Positions 1 through 6,477 of a stretch of DNA of 6,555 nt are shown here, in pieces (positions within the stretch are counted from its first letter, which is position 1; each line of letters begins with the position of its first letter). A model generated the notes under the pieces. It was given only the letters and a program-made list of their open reading frames with translations, was not told the DNA's origin and ran no database searches. The stretch is from the NCBI GenBank assembly GCA_946887385.1, contig CAMPKU010000232.1, forward strand, positions 1 through 6,555. The letters run 5' to 3'. Position numbers and translations under genes: made by a program. The DNA is from an uncultured Gammaproteobacteria bacterium (lineage in GTDB: Bacteria; Pseudomonadota; Gammaproteobacteria; Rariloculales; Rariloculaceae).

Positions 1-178
1 TGCCAGACTCGTTGTCGTAGCCCACAAGCCGCCGCCCAGGGTAGCCATAGAACAGGCTGTACTTGAAGCTGTGCTCGCTGCCCGGCAGAACCTGCGGAAG
101 ACGCCAAATCTTCATTTCAACGATCGCGCCGTCGGCGAGCACCTGCTTATCGTGAAAGGCGAGCGTCGCCTTGGGCAT
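1..178 (-). CDS. TumE-like (DUF6516) toxin of a toxin-antitoxin pair, 5' part only
   Basis: An open frame starts at ATG 178-176 and runs off the left edge after 59 complete codons. The start region reads MPKATLAFHDKQVLADG, followed by AIVEMKIWRLP, PGSEHSFKYSLFYGY and a terminal GYDNESG. From memory, this order (ADGAI..E, a WRLP turn, P.S.H..KY, then YDNE.G) is the N-terminal half of the DUF6516 family that NCBI names 'toxin-antitoxin system TumE family protein'. Full members are roughly 100-120 residues, so about half the protein is missing here. In this family the antitoxin gene (TumA, a DNA-binding protein) usually follows, which would place it beyond the left edge. An in-frame TAG at 205-203 limits how far upstream translation could start, and 178 is the only ATG in that stretch. 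There is no clear Shine-Dalgarno sequence ahead of it, and a weak promoter fits a nearly leaderless message. The start codon lies inside a palindromic array, consistent with autoregulation. The family call is recognition, not a search; toxicity is inferred. Confidence 0.7.
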   Translation of the reverse strand, partial: MPKATLAFHDKQVLADGAIVEMKIWRLPQVLPGSEHSFKYSLFYGYPGRRLVGYDNESG

Positions 179-223
179 ATGGCCAAGAATGCCATATAGC
201 GCCTATGGCATCAAGCGCCATAG
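177..223. promoter_or_regulatory. Two tandem palindromes (four half-sites, 13-bp period), candidate operator
   Basis: Two perfect inverted repeats have the same geometry. Site 1 is ATATGGC (177-183), 7 bp, GCCATAT (191-197). Site 2 is CTATGGC (203-209), 7 bp, GCCATAG (217-223). The six-base cores TATGGC and GCCATA begin at 178, 191, 204 and 217, so four half-sites alternate in orientation every 13 bp and the two palindromes are centred 26 bp apart. Spacer sequences differ, so the arms rather than the whole block are shared. Site 1 covers the start codon of the toxin-like gene and site 2 lies just upstream of it. This is what cooperative binding of two dimers of an autoregulating protein would need, as in many toxin-antitoxin operons. 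The repeat is seen directly; the operator role is inferred. Confidence 0.6.
186..214 (-). promoter_or_regulatory. Weak candidate promoter of the toxin-like gene
   Basis: On the minus strand a -35-like TTGATG (214-209) is followed after 17 bp by a -10-like CATTCT (191-186). The -35 keeps TTGA. The -10 matches only three of six bases, though these include the key second A and last T. Each hexamer largely occupies the 7-bp spacer of one palindrome, so a protein bound to either palindrome would block polymerase. A transcript from here would begin at or within a few bases of the ATG at 178, which would explain the absent ribosome-binding site. Hexamer quality is poor, so this is tentative. Confidence 0.3.
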
Positions 224-329
224 CGACGTAATCCTCCGCGACGGCCGGTGAGAATAACGGTGCGGCGCGAGACGCGCGGCTTACTCTTCATGCGGGTGAC
301 CCCAAAGCCTGGCACCGAGGGCGCGGGCG

Positions 330-356
330 CGAGCGAGGGTGTTGGTCCCGCGCTCG
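330..356. repeat. GC-rich imperfect inverted repeat
   Basis: CGAGCGAGGG (330-339) and CCCGCGCTCG (347-356) can pair as a 10-bp stem with one mismatch and a 7-base loop. No T run follows on either side, so it does not qualify as an intrinsic terminator. In such GC-rich DNA a stem of this size may be chance. Confidence 0.3.
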
Positions 357-438
357 AGCGGCCCTGAAAGCGGGCATCGAGCACACGACGGCTCTTCCGA
401 ACGGCACACCCGTTCCGCAACGCCGCCCTGCTTTGAAT

Positions 439-457
439 GGCACCCGCGCCCGGCGCC
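439..457 (-). repeat. Small hairpin just after pstB, without a T run
   Basis: Ten bases past the pstB stop codon the minus-strand transcript can form a 6-bp stem, GGCGCC (457-452) with GGTGCC (444-439) including one G-U pair, around a 7-base loop. The following bases are ATTCAAAG, not a U tract. It may slow 3' exonuclease or do nothing; it is recorded because it is the only structure near the operon end. Confidence 0.25.
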
Positions 458-466
458 CAAAAGCAC

Positions 467-1354
467 TCAGCCGAACCGACCGGTAATGTAGTCCTCGGTG
501 AGCTTGTGCCGGGGATTCGTGAAGATGTCGTCCGTGTCGCCGACCTCGATGAGCTTGCCCAGGTGAAAGTACGCCGTGCGCTGCGACACCCGCGCGGCCT
601 GCTGCATCGAGTGCGTCACGATCGCGATGGCGTAGTTGCGCTTCAGCTCGTCGATGAGGTCCTCGATCCGCGCCGTAGCGATCGGGTCGAGCGCCGAGCA
701 CGGCTCGTCCATGAGGATCACGTCGGGATTCACGGCGATCGTGCGTGCGATGCACAGGCGCTGCTGCTGGCCGCCCGAGAGCCCCGTACCGGGCTCTTCG
801 AGCCGGTCTTTCACCTCGGTCCATAAGCCCGCGCGCTCGAGGCTCGTCTGCACCATCTCATCGAGCTCGCCGCGGTCGCGCGCGAGGCCATGGATGCGCG
901 GACCGTACGCCACGTTGTCGTACACCGACTTCGGAAATGGGTTCGGCTTCTGGAACACCATGCCGACGCGCGCGCGCAGCATCACCACGTCCATGTGCTT
1001 GGCGTAAATGTTTTCGCCGTCGAGCGTGATCTCGCCGGCCACGCGCGCCGACTCGATCGTGTCGTTCATGCGATTCAAGCAGCGGATGAACGTGGACTTG
1101 CCGCAGCCGGAGGGGCCGATCAGCGCGATGACCTCGTTGCGGCCGACGTCGAGGCTCACCTTTTGGATCGCGTGATTGTCGCCGTAGAACACGTCGACGC
1201 GGCGCGCTTGCATCACGGCGTTCGGGGACGTGAAGTCGCCGACGGTTCGATAGCCTTCCTCGCCGCTAGGCTTCGGCGGCGCGACAGGCTTGCCTGCCGC
1301 TTCCGTTGCGACCTCTGACACGGAGCTTCTCTCTTGTTCGACGACTGCGCTCAC
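467..1354 (-). CDS. pstB: Phosphate ABC transporter ATP-binding protein PstB
   Basis: PstB is the cytoplasmic ATPase that powers phosphate import through the PstC-PstA channel. The 295-residue product has the full ABC set in order: Walker [10 protein letters not shown] (80-88), Q-loop within VFQKPNPFP (Q135), signature LSGGQQQR (192-199), Walker B VILMDEP (212-218), D-loop SALD (220-223) and switch histidine in [10 protein letters not shown] (H248). The family-specific PCSALDPI and the closing [10 protein letters not shown] match PstB closely. Translation begins at GTG 1354, because an in-frame TAG lies only two codons upstream. GGAG at 1364-1361, six bases before the GTG, is a good ribosome-binding site. 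An ATG two bases upstream is out of frame. The protein has about 45 residues, rich in E, A and P, before the ABC fold, longer than the E. coli protein (257 residues); a later in-frame GTG (codon 12) could also serve. It is the last pst gene, 30 bp after pstA. No phoU follows. Confidence 0.97.
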   Translation of the reverse strand: MSAVVEQERSSVSEVATEAAGKPVAPPKPSGEEGYRTVGDFTSPNAVMQARRVDVFYGDNHAIQKVSLDVGRNEVIALIGPSGCGKSTFIRCLNRMNDTIESARVAGEITLDGENIYAKHMDVVMLRARVGMVFQKPNPFPKSVYDNVAYGPRIHGLARDRGELDEMVQTSLERAGLWTEVKDRLEEPGTGLSGGQQQRLCIARTIAVNPDVILMDEPCSALDPIATARIEDLIDELKRNYAIAIVTHSMQQAARVSQRTAYFHLGKLIEVGDTDDIFTNPRHKLTEDYITGRFG

Positions 1355-1384
1355 ATCCTACTCCAACTGCTCAGAGACGCCGCG

Positions 1385-2668
1385 CTAGTAGCGCTGCTCG
1401 AAGCGCTTGCGCAATAAGATCGCGGCGGCGTTCATCACGAGCAGGAATAAAAGCAGCACGATGATGGCCGCCGACGTGCGCTCCACGAACGCGCGCTCGG
1501 GGCTGTCGGCCCACAGATACACCTGCACCGGCAGCGCCGTCGCAGGGCTCAGCGGCGAGTCCGGCACGTCCACGATGAACGCCACCATCCCGATCATCAG
1601 CAGCGGCGCCGATTCGCCCAGAGCGCGCGCCATGCCGATGATCGTGCCCGTGAGCATGCCCGGCATCGCGAGCGGCAACACATGATGCAGCACCATCTGC
1701 ATCTTCGACGCGCCGAGCCCGAGCGCTGCCTCGCGAATCGACGGCGGCACCGCCGTTAGCGCAGCACGCGAGGCGATGATGATGACGGGCAGCGTCATCA
1801 AGCTCAGCACGAGCCCGCCCACCAGAGGCGCCGAGCGCGGCAGCCCGAACAGATTGATGAACAGCGCGAGCCCCAGCAGACCGAAGACGATGGACGGCAC
1901 GGCGGCGAGGTTGTTGATGTTCACCTCGATCAGGTCCGTCCAGCGGTTGCGCGGCGCGAACTCCTCTAGATAGATGGCCGTGGCCACGCCGAGCGGAAAC
2001 GCCAGCGCGAGCGTCACGAGCAGCATGAAGAAGGAGCCCACGGTGGCGCCCCAGATTCCGGCGAGCTCCGGATCGCGGGAGTCGCCGCGCGTGAAGAAAT
2101 GGCGATTGAACTGCAGATCCACGCGGCCCTCGCTCTCGAGCGACGTGAGCCAGCCGAGCTGACGATCGTCGAGGCGGCGGTCCGCCTCGGCAACGTCGCG
2201 CGGCGTGTGCCCCTTGACGAGCACGTCCACGTCGTCATCCGCGAGCAGCCACAGCGTGCGCATTTGGCCCACCAGACCGGGATCGGCGGCCACGAGCTGC
2301 TGCAGCTCGAGCCCGGCGCCGGGGCTCAACAGCGCGTAGAGCGCGCGCAAGTCGGCGCGGCCCGCGACGTCGGGAAACTCTGCACTCAGCGCTTCGCGCG
2401 CGATGCGCTGATAGTCGGCGGCGAGCAACGTCTCGGGCTCGCGAGTGCCGTCGGGATCGATGACGGCGGCGTCGAACGTCACCTCGAGCTCGATACGCGT
2501 CTGTTGAAACGCCGTATAGCCGTTACCGAACACCGTATAGAAAAAGAATGCGAGGAAGCCGAGACCGATCATCAACGCCGTAAGGCCGAGCGCGCGAAAT
2601 ACGCGCTCGTGGCGGTAGCGGCGCGCGATGCCGCGCGCCACGGCCTCCTTCACGGAGCGGCTACTCAT
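1385..2668 (-). CDS. pstA: Phosphate ABC transporter permease PstA, long form with N-terminal DUF3333-type domain
   Basis: PstA is one of the two inner-membrane subunits of the phosphate channel. The 427-residue product is well over the 296 residues of E. coli PstA. The conserved permease core spans about 205-425, with hydrophobic segments near 207-230, 253-275, 282-302, 337-363 and 399-420. It includes the strongly conserved YLEEFAPRNRW and NINNLAAVPSIVFGLLGLA stretches. The cytoplasmic loop that docks on PstB is seen as REAALGLGASKMQMVLHHV (312-330). The extra N-terminal part has a basic leader, a membrane segment (about 26-47) and a soluble, acidic stretch of about 155 residues (48-205), predicted periplasmic. 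This matches the DUF3333 domain that I know from long proteobacterial PstA proteins. The ATG at 2668 lies within the end of pstC: the two genes share the 8 bases ATGAGTAG, and GGGAG lies about four bases before the start. This arrangement suggests coupled translation and equal amounts of the two permeases. Confidence 0.96.
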   Translation of the reverse strand: MSSRSVKEAVARGIARRYRHERVFRALGLTALMIGLGFLAFFFYTVFGNGYTAFQQTRIELEVTFDAAVIDPDGTREPETLLAADYQRIAREALSAEFPDVAGRADLRALYALLSPGAGLELQQLVAADPGLVGQMRTLWLLADDDVDVLVKGHTPRDVAEADRRLDDRQLGWLTSLESEGRVDLQFNRHFFTRGDSRDPELAGIWGATVGSFFMLLVTLALAFPLGVATAIYLEEFAPRNRWTDLIEVNINNLAAVPSIVFGLLGLALFINLFGLPRSAPLVGGLVLSLMTLPVIIIASRAALTAVPPSIREAALGLGASKMQMVLHHVLPLAMPGMLTGTIIGMARALGESAPLLMIGMVAFIVDVPDSPLSPATALPVQVYLWADSPERAFVERTSAAIIVLLLFLLVMNAAAILLRKRFEQRY

Positions 2669-4046
2669 ATTGCTCCCGATAGCGGCGTACGACGCGCAGC
2701 GCCACCACGTTCAGCAGCAGCGTCACCACGAACAGCACGAGCCCAAGAGCGAACGCGGCCAGCGTCTTGGCGCTGTCGAATTCCTGGTCGCCGGTGAGCA
2801 GCATCACGATCTGCACCGTCACCGTGGTCACCGCCTCGAGCGGATTCGCGGTGAGATTCGCTGCGAGCCCCGCAGCCATCACCACGATCATGGTCTCGCC
2901 GATCGCGCGCGACACTGCCAACAACACGGCGCCGACGATGCCGGGCAGCGCCGCCGGGAACACCACGCTGCGAATGGTCTCCGAGCGCGTGGCGCCCAGC
3001 GCGTACGAGCCGTCGCGCAACGCTTGCGGTACGGCCGTGATCACGTCGTCCGACAGCGACGAGACGAACGGGATGATCATGATGCCCATCACGAGCCCCG
3101 CGCCGAGCGCGCTCTCCGACGCCACGTCGAGCCCTAGGCTGTCACCGAGCCCGCGCAGCAGCGGCGCCACGGTGAGCGCCGCAAAGTAGCCGTAGACGAC
3201 GGTGGGGATGCCGGCCAGGATCTCGAGCAGCGGCTTGGCGTACGCGCGAAAGCGCCGGCTCGCGTACTCCGCGAGATAGATGGCCGACATGAGCCCCACG
3301 GGCGCGGCCACGAGCATCGCCAGGCCCGAGATCAGCAGCGTGCCCGCGAACAACGGCACGGCGCCGAACGCCCCCGATGCGCCGATCTGGTCGGCACGAA
3401 TGGCGGTTTGCGGGCTCCAGGTCAACCCGAACAAAAACTCGAGCGGCGACACCTGCTCGAAGAAACGCAGCGCCTCCACGAACACCGACAGAAAAATCCC
3501 GATGGTCGTGAGGATGGCGACGCACGAAGCCGCGATCAGCAGCAACTCGATGGCTCGTTCCACGCGATTGCGCGCGCGAAATTGCGGCTGCACGCGCCGA
3601 TACGCCCAGCCCAAAACCACGATTCCGAGCACGATGACGGCGGCGCTCGCGAGATTGCGGCTGCTGCGGCGGAGCTCCCGGTAGCGCTCGGCCGCAGCCG
3701 CCACCTCGGGAGCCGGCTCGCCCACGACGATGTTGCCTTCGACGAGATTGCGGATGTCGTTGTAAACGAGCCCGAGCTGATCCGCGGGCAATGTGCGCAT
3801 GACCTCGGGCAGCGACTCGATCACGCTGCCGCGCAGCCACACGGGCTCGAACACCTGCCACAGCACGAGCAGCGCCACCGCCGGCAGCGCGCACCACAGC
3901 GCGACGTAGCCGCCGTGATAGCCCGGAAGCGAGTGAACGTTCCGCGGGCCGGCGGCTACTGCCGCCGTCACGGCGCGCTGCCTGCCCAAGTAGTAACCGA
4001 GCAGCGCGAGGCAGACGACGACGAGCAACAATGTGGATGAAGCCAC
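2661..4046 (-). CDS. pstC: Phosphate ABC transporter permease PstC, long form
   Basis: PstC pairs with PstA to form the phosphate channel in the inner membrane. At 461 residues it is about 140 longer than E. coli PstC (319). The typical core runs from about 168 to the end, with conserved FLFGLTWSP (205-213), GAFGAVPLFAGTLLIS (225-240), LLEILAGIPTVVYGYFA (273-289) and the PstB-docking loop DGSYALGATRSETIRSVVFP (345-364), followed by SRAIGETMIV. The N-terminal 165 residues add three hydrophobic segments (about 4-20, 47-66 and 132-149) with a soluble loop at 67-131 rich in E and R. Arginine-rich loops at 21-25 and 150-167 suggest they face the cytoplasm, placing 67-131 in the periplasm. The start is GTG 4046: the frame is closed by TAA at 4064-4062, no ATG lies between, and a weak GGAA (4056-4053) sits six bases upstream. 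It follows pstS after 38 bp and overlaps pstA by 8 bp. Confidence 0.96.
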   Translation of the reverse strand: MASSTLLLVVVCLALLGYYLGRQRAVTAAVAAGPRNVHSLPGYHGGYVALWCALPAVALLVLWQVFEPVWLRGSVIESLPEVMRTLPADQLGLVYNDIRNLVEGNIVVGEPAPEVAAAAERYRELRRSSRNLASAAVIVLGIVVLGWAYRRVQPQFRARNRVERAIELLLIAASCVAILTTIGIFLSVFVEALRFFEQVSPLEFLFGLTWSPQTAIRADQIGASGAFGAVPLFAGTLLISGLAMLVAAPVGLMSAIYLAEYASRRFRAYAKPLLEILAGIPTVVYGYFAALTVAPLLRGLGDSLGLDVASESALGAGLVMGIMIIPFVSSLSDDVITAVPQALRDGSYALGATRSETIRSVVFPAALPGIVGAVLLAVSRAIGETMIVVMAAGLAANLTANPLEAVTTVTVQIVMLLTGDQEFDSAKTLAAFALGLVLFVVTLLLNVVALRVVRRYREQYE

Positions 4047-4084
4047 GCGGCGTTCCGTGTTTTAAAGCGAAGGGCGCCGCATCG

Positions 4085-5164
4085 TCAGTCGCTGCCGAGG
4101 CGCAGCTCGGCGAGCGCCTTCGTGGCCGCCTGCACTTGCGCGCGCTCGCGATCGGGCAGCGGAATCAAGCCGTTATCAGTGAGAGAGCCGAACTCCCCCA
4201 CTGCGGCATCGCTCGTGAACTCGGCGAGATATTGCCGCATGCCGGGAATCGCCTCGGCGTGCGCCTTCTTCACGTAAAAGTACAGCGGGCGCGACACGGG
4301 ATACTGCCCGGCGGCGATCGAGTCGAAGTCCGGCGCCACGCCGTCGATGTGCGCGCCTTGCATCTTGTCGGCGTTCTGCTCGAGAAAGCTGTAGCCGAAG
4401 ATGCCGAGCGCGCGCGGGCTCTTCTCGAGCTTTTGCACGATCAGGTTGTCGTTCTCGCCGGCGTCAATGTAACGGCCGTCGTCGCGCAGCATGTGGCACG
4501 CCGCGAGATATGCGTCGCGCGGCAACGCCGCGATCCAGGCAAACGTCTTGCAGCCGCCTTCCATGACGAGCTCGTTGAACGCGTCGCGCGTGCCCGACGT
4601 GGGCGGTGGGCCGAGCACCTCGATTTCGTCGGCCGGCAACGCCGGGTTGATCTCGGCCCAGGTGTGGTAAGGATTCGGAACGAGCTGCTCTCCGCCGGCC
4701 GGGTCCGGCACCTGCTTGGCCAGCGCGAGATAGATCTCGCGCAGCGTGAGCCGATACTGCGTCGACGACTTTGCATTCGCGACCACGATGCCGTCGTAGC
4801 CGATCTTCACCTCGACGATAGCTGCCACGCCGTTCGCGGCGCAGTCCGCAACCTCGCTCGCCATGATGCGCCGTGAGGAGTTCGCGATGTCGGGATGCTG
4901 CACGCCGATGCCGCCGCAAAAAGCCTTGATACCCCCGCCGCTGCCCGTGGACTCGATTTTCGGCGTCTTGAACTTGGGGTTGCGGCGGCCGAACTGCTCC
5001 GCAACCACGGTTGCAAACGGATACACCGTGGAGGAGCCGACGATGCTGATGTAGTCGCGCACGGACTGCGCATGCCCGGCGCCCGCGACGGCAGCGCCCA
5101 GCGCCGAGCACAAGAGGCACACGAGGCGGCGGTTACGTGTGGCGTGCTGAACGCGGTGCGCCAT
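4085..5164 (-). CDS. pstS: Periplasmic phosphate-binding protein PstS
   Basis: PstS binds inorganic phosphate in the periplasm and delivers it to PstC-PstA. The 359-residue product begins with a basic leader (MAHRVQHATRNRR), a hydrophobic stretch (about 14-28) and AGAGHA-Q, a likely signal peptidase I site after residue 32. No lipobox is seen, so it is probably free in the periplasm. Phosphate-contacting motifs are present in order: GSSTVYPF (43-50), STGSGGG (72-78) and TSGTRDAF (189-196), with IANSSRR at 93-99 as the second-domain hinge region. This is the arrangement of the larger, 'PstS family' substrate-binding proteins common in proteobacteria. The start ATG (5164-5162) is preceded by GGAGG (5179-5175), a strong but slightly distant ribosome-binding site. 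It is the first gene of the operon, and a candidate Pho box lies about 85 bp upstream of the start. Three cysteines of the mature part (83, 108, 205) could form a disulphide; this is speculative. Confidence 0.96.
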   Translation of the reverse strand: MAHRVQHATRNRRLVCLLCSALGAAVAGAGHAQSVRDYISIVGSSTVYPFATVVAEQFGRRNPKFKTPKIESTGSGGGIKAFCGGIGVQHPDIANSSRRIMASEVADCAANGVAAIVEVKIGYDGIVVANAKSSTQYRLTLREIYLALAKQVPDPAGGEQLVPNPYHTWAEINPALPADEIEVLGPPPTSGTRDAFNELVMEGGCKTFAWIAALPRDAYLAACHMLRDDGRYIDAGENDNLIVQKLEKSPRALGIFGYSFLEQNADKMQGAHIDGVAPDFDSIAAGQYPVSRPLYFYVKKAHAEAIPGMRQYLAEFTSDAAVGEFGSLTDNGLIPLPDRERAQVQAATKALAELRLGSD

Positions 5165-5232
5165 GAATTTTCGTCCTCCGTTCCCGATGCGCGCCGCTTT
5201 AGTGCCGCGCGGGTTAGCATTACGCGCCGACC

Positions 5233-5266
5233 AGACTACCTAGATAATGTGAAGGAATTGTTGCAG
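5233..5266 (-). promoter_or_regulatory. Candidate Pho box and -10 for the pst operon
   Basis: On the minus strand 5266-5249 reads CTGCAACAATTCCTTCAC. Compared by eye with the E. coli PhoB consensus (two CTGTCA-type repeats 11 bp apart), 13 of 18 positions agree, with the AT-rich 4-bp spacer in place. A -10-like TAGTCT (5238-5233) follows after 10 bp, about where it sits when a Pho box replaces the -35. PhoB activation of pst under phosphate starvation is established for the family; its occurrence here is inferred from this imperfect match. A start near 5226 would give a leader of about 60 bases. Confidence 0.4.
5243..5248 (+). promoter_or_regulatory. Weak -10 candidate for dapE
   Basis: GATAAT matches five of six bases of the sigma-70 -10 consensus. 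The hexamer 17 bp upstream, TTACGC (5220-5225), is a poor -35 (two matches). The element directly abuts the candidate Pho box of the opposite strand, so PhoB binding there could influence dapE. The leader to the dapE start would be about 90 bases. Confidence 0.3.
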
Positions 5267-5346
5267 TCCGCCTGTACGAGCACGCCGCCGCGTTACACCG
5301 CGCCGAACCCAAGCAACACCATGAGCTACCAAGGTATTCCGCTTCG

Positions 5347-6477
5347 ATGGACACATTGAGCCTGGCCCGAGCCCTGATTCGCCGCGCTTCCGTTTCGCCG
5401 GCGGACGCCGGCTGCCAGGCGGTCATCGCGGAGCTGTTGAAGAGCGCGGGATTTGAGGTCGAGCACCTGAAGTTCGGCGAGGTCGACAACCTCTGGGCGC
5501 GGCGCGGCCGCGCCGCTCCGGCGCTCGTGTTCGCGGGCCACACGGACGTCGTGCCCCCAGGGCCGCGCGAGCAATGGAGCGTCGATCCGTTCGAGGCCGT
5601 CGTTCGCGGCGATGAGCTCGTCGGCCGCGGCGCGGCCGACATGAAGGGCAGCCTCGCGGCGATGATCAACGCGTGCCGCCGCTTCGTCGAGCGCTACCCC
5701 AGCGCCGGCGGCTCGATCGGTCTTTTGATCACGAGCGACGAGGAAGCCGCCGCCGACGACGGCACGCTGAAGGTGATGCAAACGCTGGCGAGCCGCGGCG
5801 AGACGTTTCAGTACTGTATCGTCGGCGAGCCGTCGAGCGCAGCACAGCTCGGCGACACGGTGCGCATCGGCCGGCGCGGCAGCCTGTCGGGCCTGATGAC
5901 GATCCGCGGCGTGCAAGGGCACGTTGCCTACCCCGTCGCCGCAGGTAACCCGATCCACGCGCTCGGCGCATTCGTGGCCGCGATGACGCGTGAGCCGATC
6001 GACGAAGGCAACGAGCACTTTCCGCCCACGACGTTTCAGATGGTGAACGTGCACGCCGATGCCGGCGCGCCGAACGTGGTGCCCGGCGAGCTGAAGTGCC
6101 GCTTCAATCTGCGCTACTCGAACGTGTGGACGCACGCGGCACTCGCGGCGCGCGTGGAGCGGCAGTTGCAGGCGCTCGGCATCGATTACGAGATCCGCTG
6201 GCGCGTGGCCGGCGAGCCGTTCTTGACGGCGCCGGGGCGGCTGACGGAAGCGGTGCAAACGGCCGTGCGCGAGGCGACGGGACTTGAGCCTGCATTATCG
6301 ACGAGCGGCGGCACCTCGGACGGGCGGTTCATCGCGCCGTACGGGATCGACGTCGTCGAAGTTGGCCCGATCAACGCCACCATTCACATGGTCAACGAAG
6401 TGGTGTCGATCGCGGACCTCGAGCGCTTGGAGCGCATCTACTTCCGCATCGCCGAGCTGCTGCTCGTCGCGGAGTAA
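5347..6477 (+). CDS. dapE: Succinyl-diaminopimelate desuccinylase DapE
   Basis: DapE hydrolyses N-succinyl-LL-2,6-diaminopimelate to succinate and LL-diaminopimelate, in the succinylase branch of lysine and peptidoglycan precursor synthesis. It is a cytoplasmic dizinc M20 peptidase-family enzyme. At 376 residues it is the length of E. coli DapE (375). All catalytic positions are present, each two lower than in E. coli: H65 and D67 in FAGHTDVVP, bridging D98 in GRGAADMKG, general base E132 and zinc ligand E133 in TSDEEA, E161 in VGEPSS and H347 in NATIHMVNE. The inserted dimerisation domain spans about 179-292 and carries H192 in VQGHVAYP, plus PNVVPGEL. GGTSDGRFIAPYG (321-333) is the conserved substrate-binding loop. 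The ATG at 5347 matches the family's N terminus; the upstream AAGG (5331-5334) is a weak and distant ribosome-binding site. It is divergent from pst and ends in TAA. No other dap gene is in the window, so its usual partners may be elsewhere or to the right. Confidence 0.98.
   Translation: MDTLSLARALIRRASVSPADAGCQAVIAELLKSAGFEVEHLKFGEVDNLWARRGRAAPALVFAGHTDVVPPGPREQWSVDPFEAVVRGDELVGRGAADMKGSLAAMINACRRFVERYPSAGGSIGLLITSDEEAAADDGTLKVMQTLASRGETFQYCIVGEPSSAAQLGDTVRIGRRGSLSGLMTIRGVQGHVAYPVAAGNPIHALGAFVAAMTREPIDEGNEHFPPTTFQMVNVHADAGAPNVVPGELKCRFNLRYSNVWTHAALAARVERQLQALGIDYEIRWRVAGEPFLTAPGRLTEAVQTAVREATGLEPALSTSGGTSDGRFIAPYGIDVVEVGPINATIHMVNEVVSIADLERLERIYFRIAELLLVAE

Larger units (their letters stand above)
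224..466. other. Spacer between pstB and the toxin-like gene, no supported gene
   Basis: This stretch follows the pstB stop and precedes the palindromic array of the toxin-like gene. It holds short GC-rich open frames on the minus strand, none with a recognisable motif and none with a good ribosome-binding site. There is no phoU, no tRNA-like fold that I can see, and no hairpin followed by a T run on either strand. The only structure is a pair of GC-rich inverted repeats (330-356 and 439-457), listed separately. Transcription termination of the pst operon presumably happens here, perhaps by a Rho-dependent route, but the sequence does not show where. Confidence 0.6.
5165..5346. promoter_or_regulatory. 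Divergent promoter region between pstS and dapE
   Basis: The 182 bp between the two start codons must hold the promoters of both the pst operon and dapE. It is less GC-rich around 5236-5262 than the flanking genes, and both candidate promoters fall in that patch. No open frame here looks coding, and no terminator is seen. The two candidate elements are listed separately. Confidence 0.6.

Noticed and set aside
177..223. CRISPR or plasmid-type iteron array
   Set aside because: Units are six bases, alternate in orientation and number only four, with spacers of 7 bp; an operator fits better and no cas or replication gene is nearby.
211..420. 69-codon minus-strand frame in the spacer
   Set aside because: Low-complexity R/S/P composition, no ribosome-binding site, overlaps another equally weak frame and runs into the palindromic array.
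439..457. Intrinsic terminator of the pst operon
   Set aside because: The stem is only 6 bp and is followed by ATTCAAAG with no U tract, so it does not meet the usual criteria.
281..466. 61-codon minus-strand frame beginning with GTG directly after the pstB stop
   Set aside because: It has no recognisable motif and an R/A/G-rich composition typical of chance frames in GC-rich DNA. Its start position is attractive for coupling, but nothing else supports it.
4031..4876. 281-codon plus-strand frame opposite pstS
   Set aside because: It is antisense to pstS and crosses the pstC-pstS junction; its R/V/A/H-rich composition is typical of high-GC antisense frames.
4136..5164. PstS as a lipoprotein
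   Set aside because: Cysteines 16 and 19 fall inside the signal peptide but lack a G, A or S before them, so no lipobox is formed; an AGHA-Q cleavage site fits better.
5325..5340. TACC-AA-GGTA palindrome ahead of dapE
   Set aside because: Four-base arms are too short to distinguish from chance.
5326..6258. 310-codon minus-strand frame opposite dapE
   Set aside because: It is the antisense shadow of a fully conserved dapE; its H/R/A-rich product has no family features.
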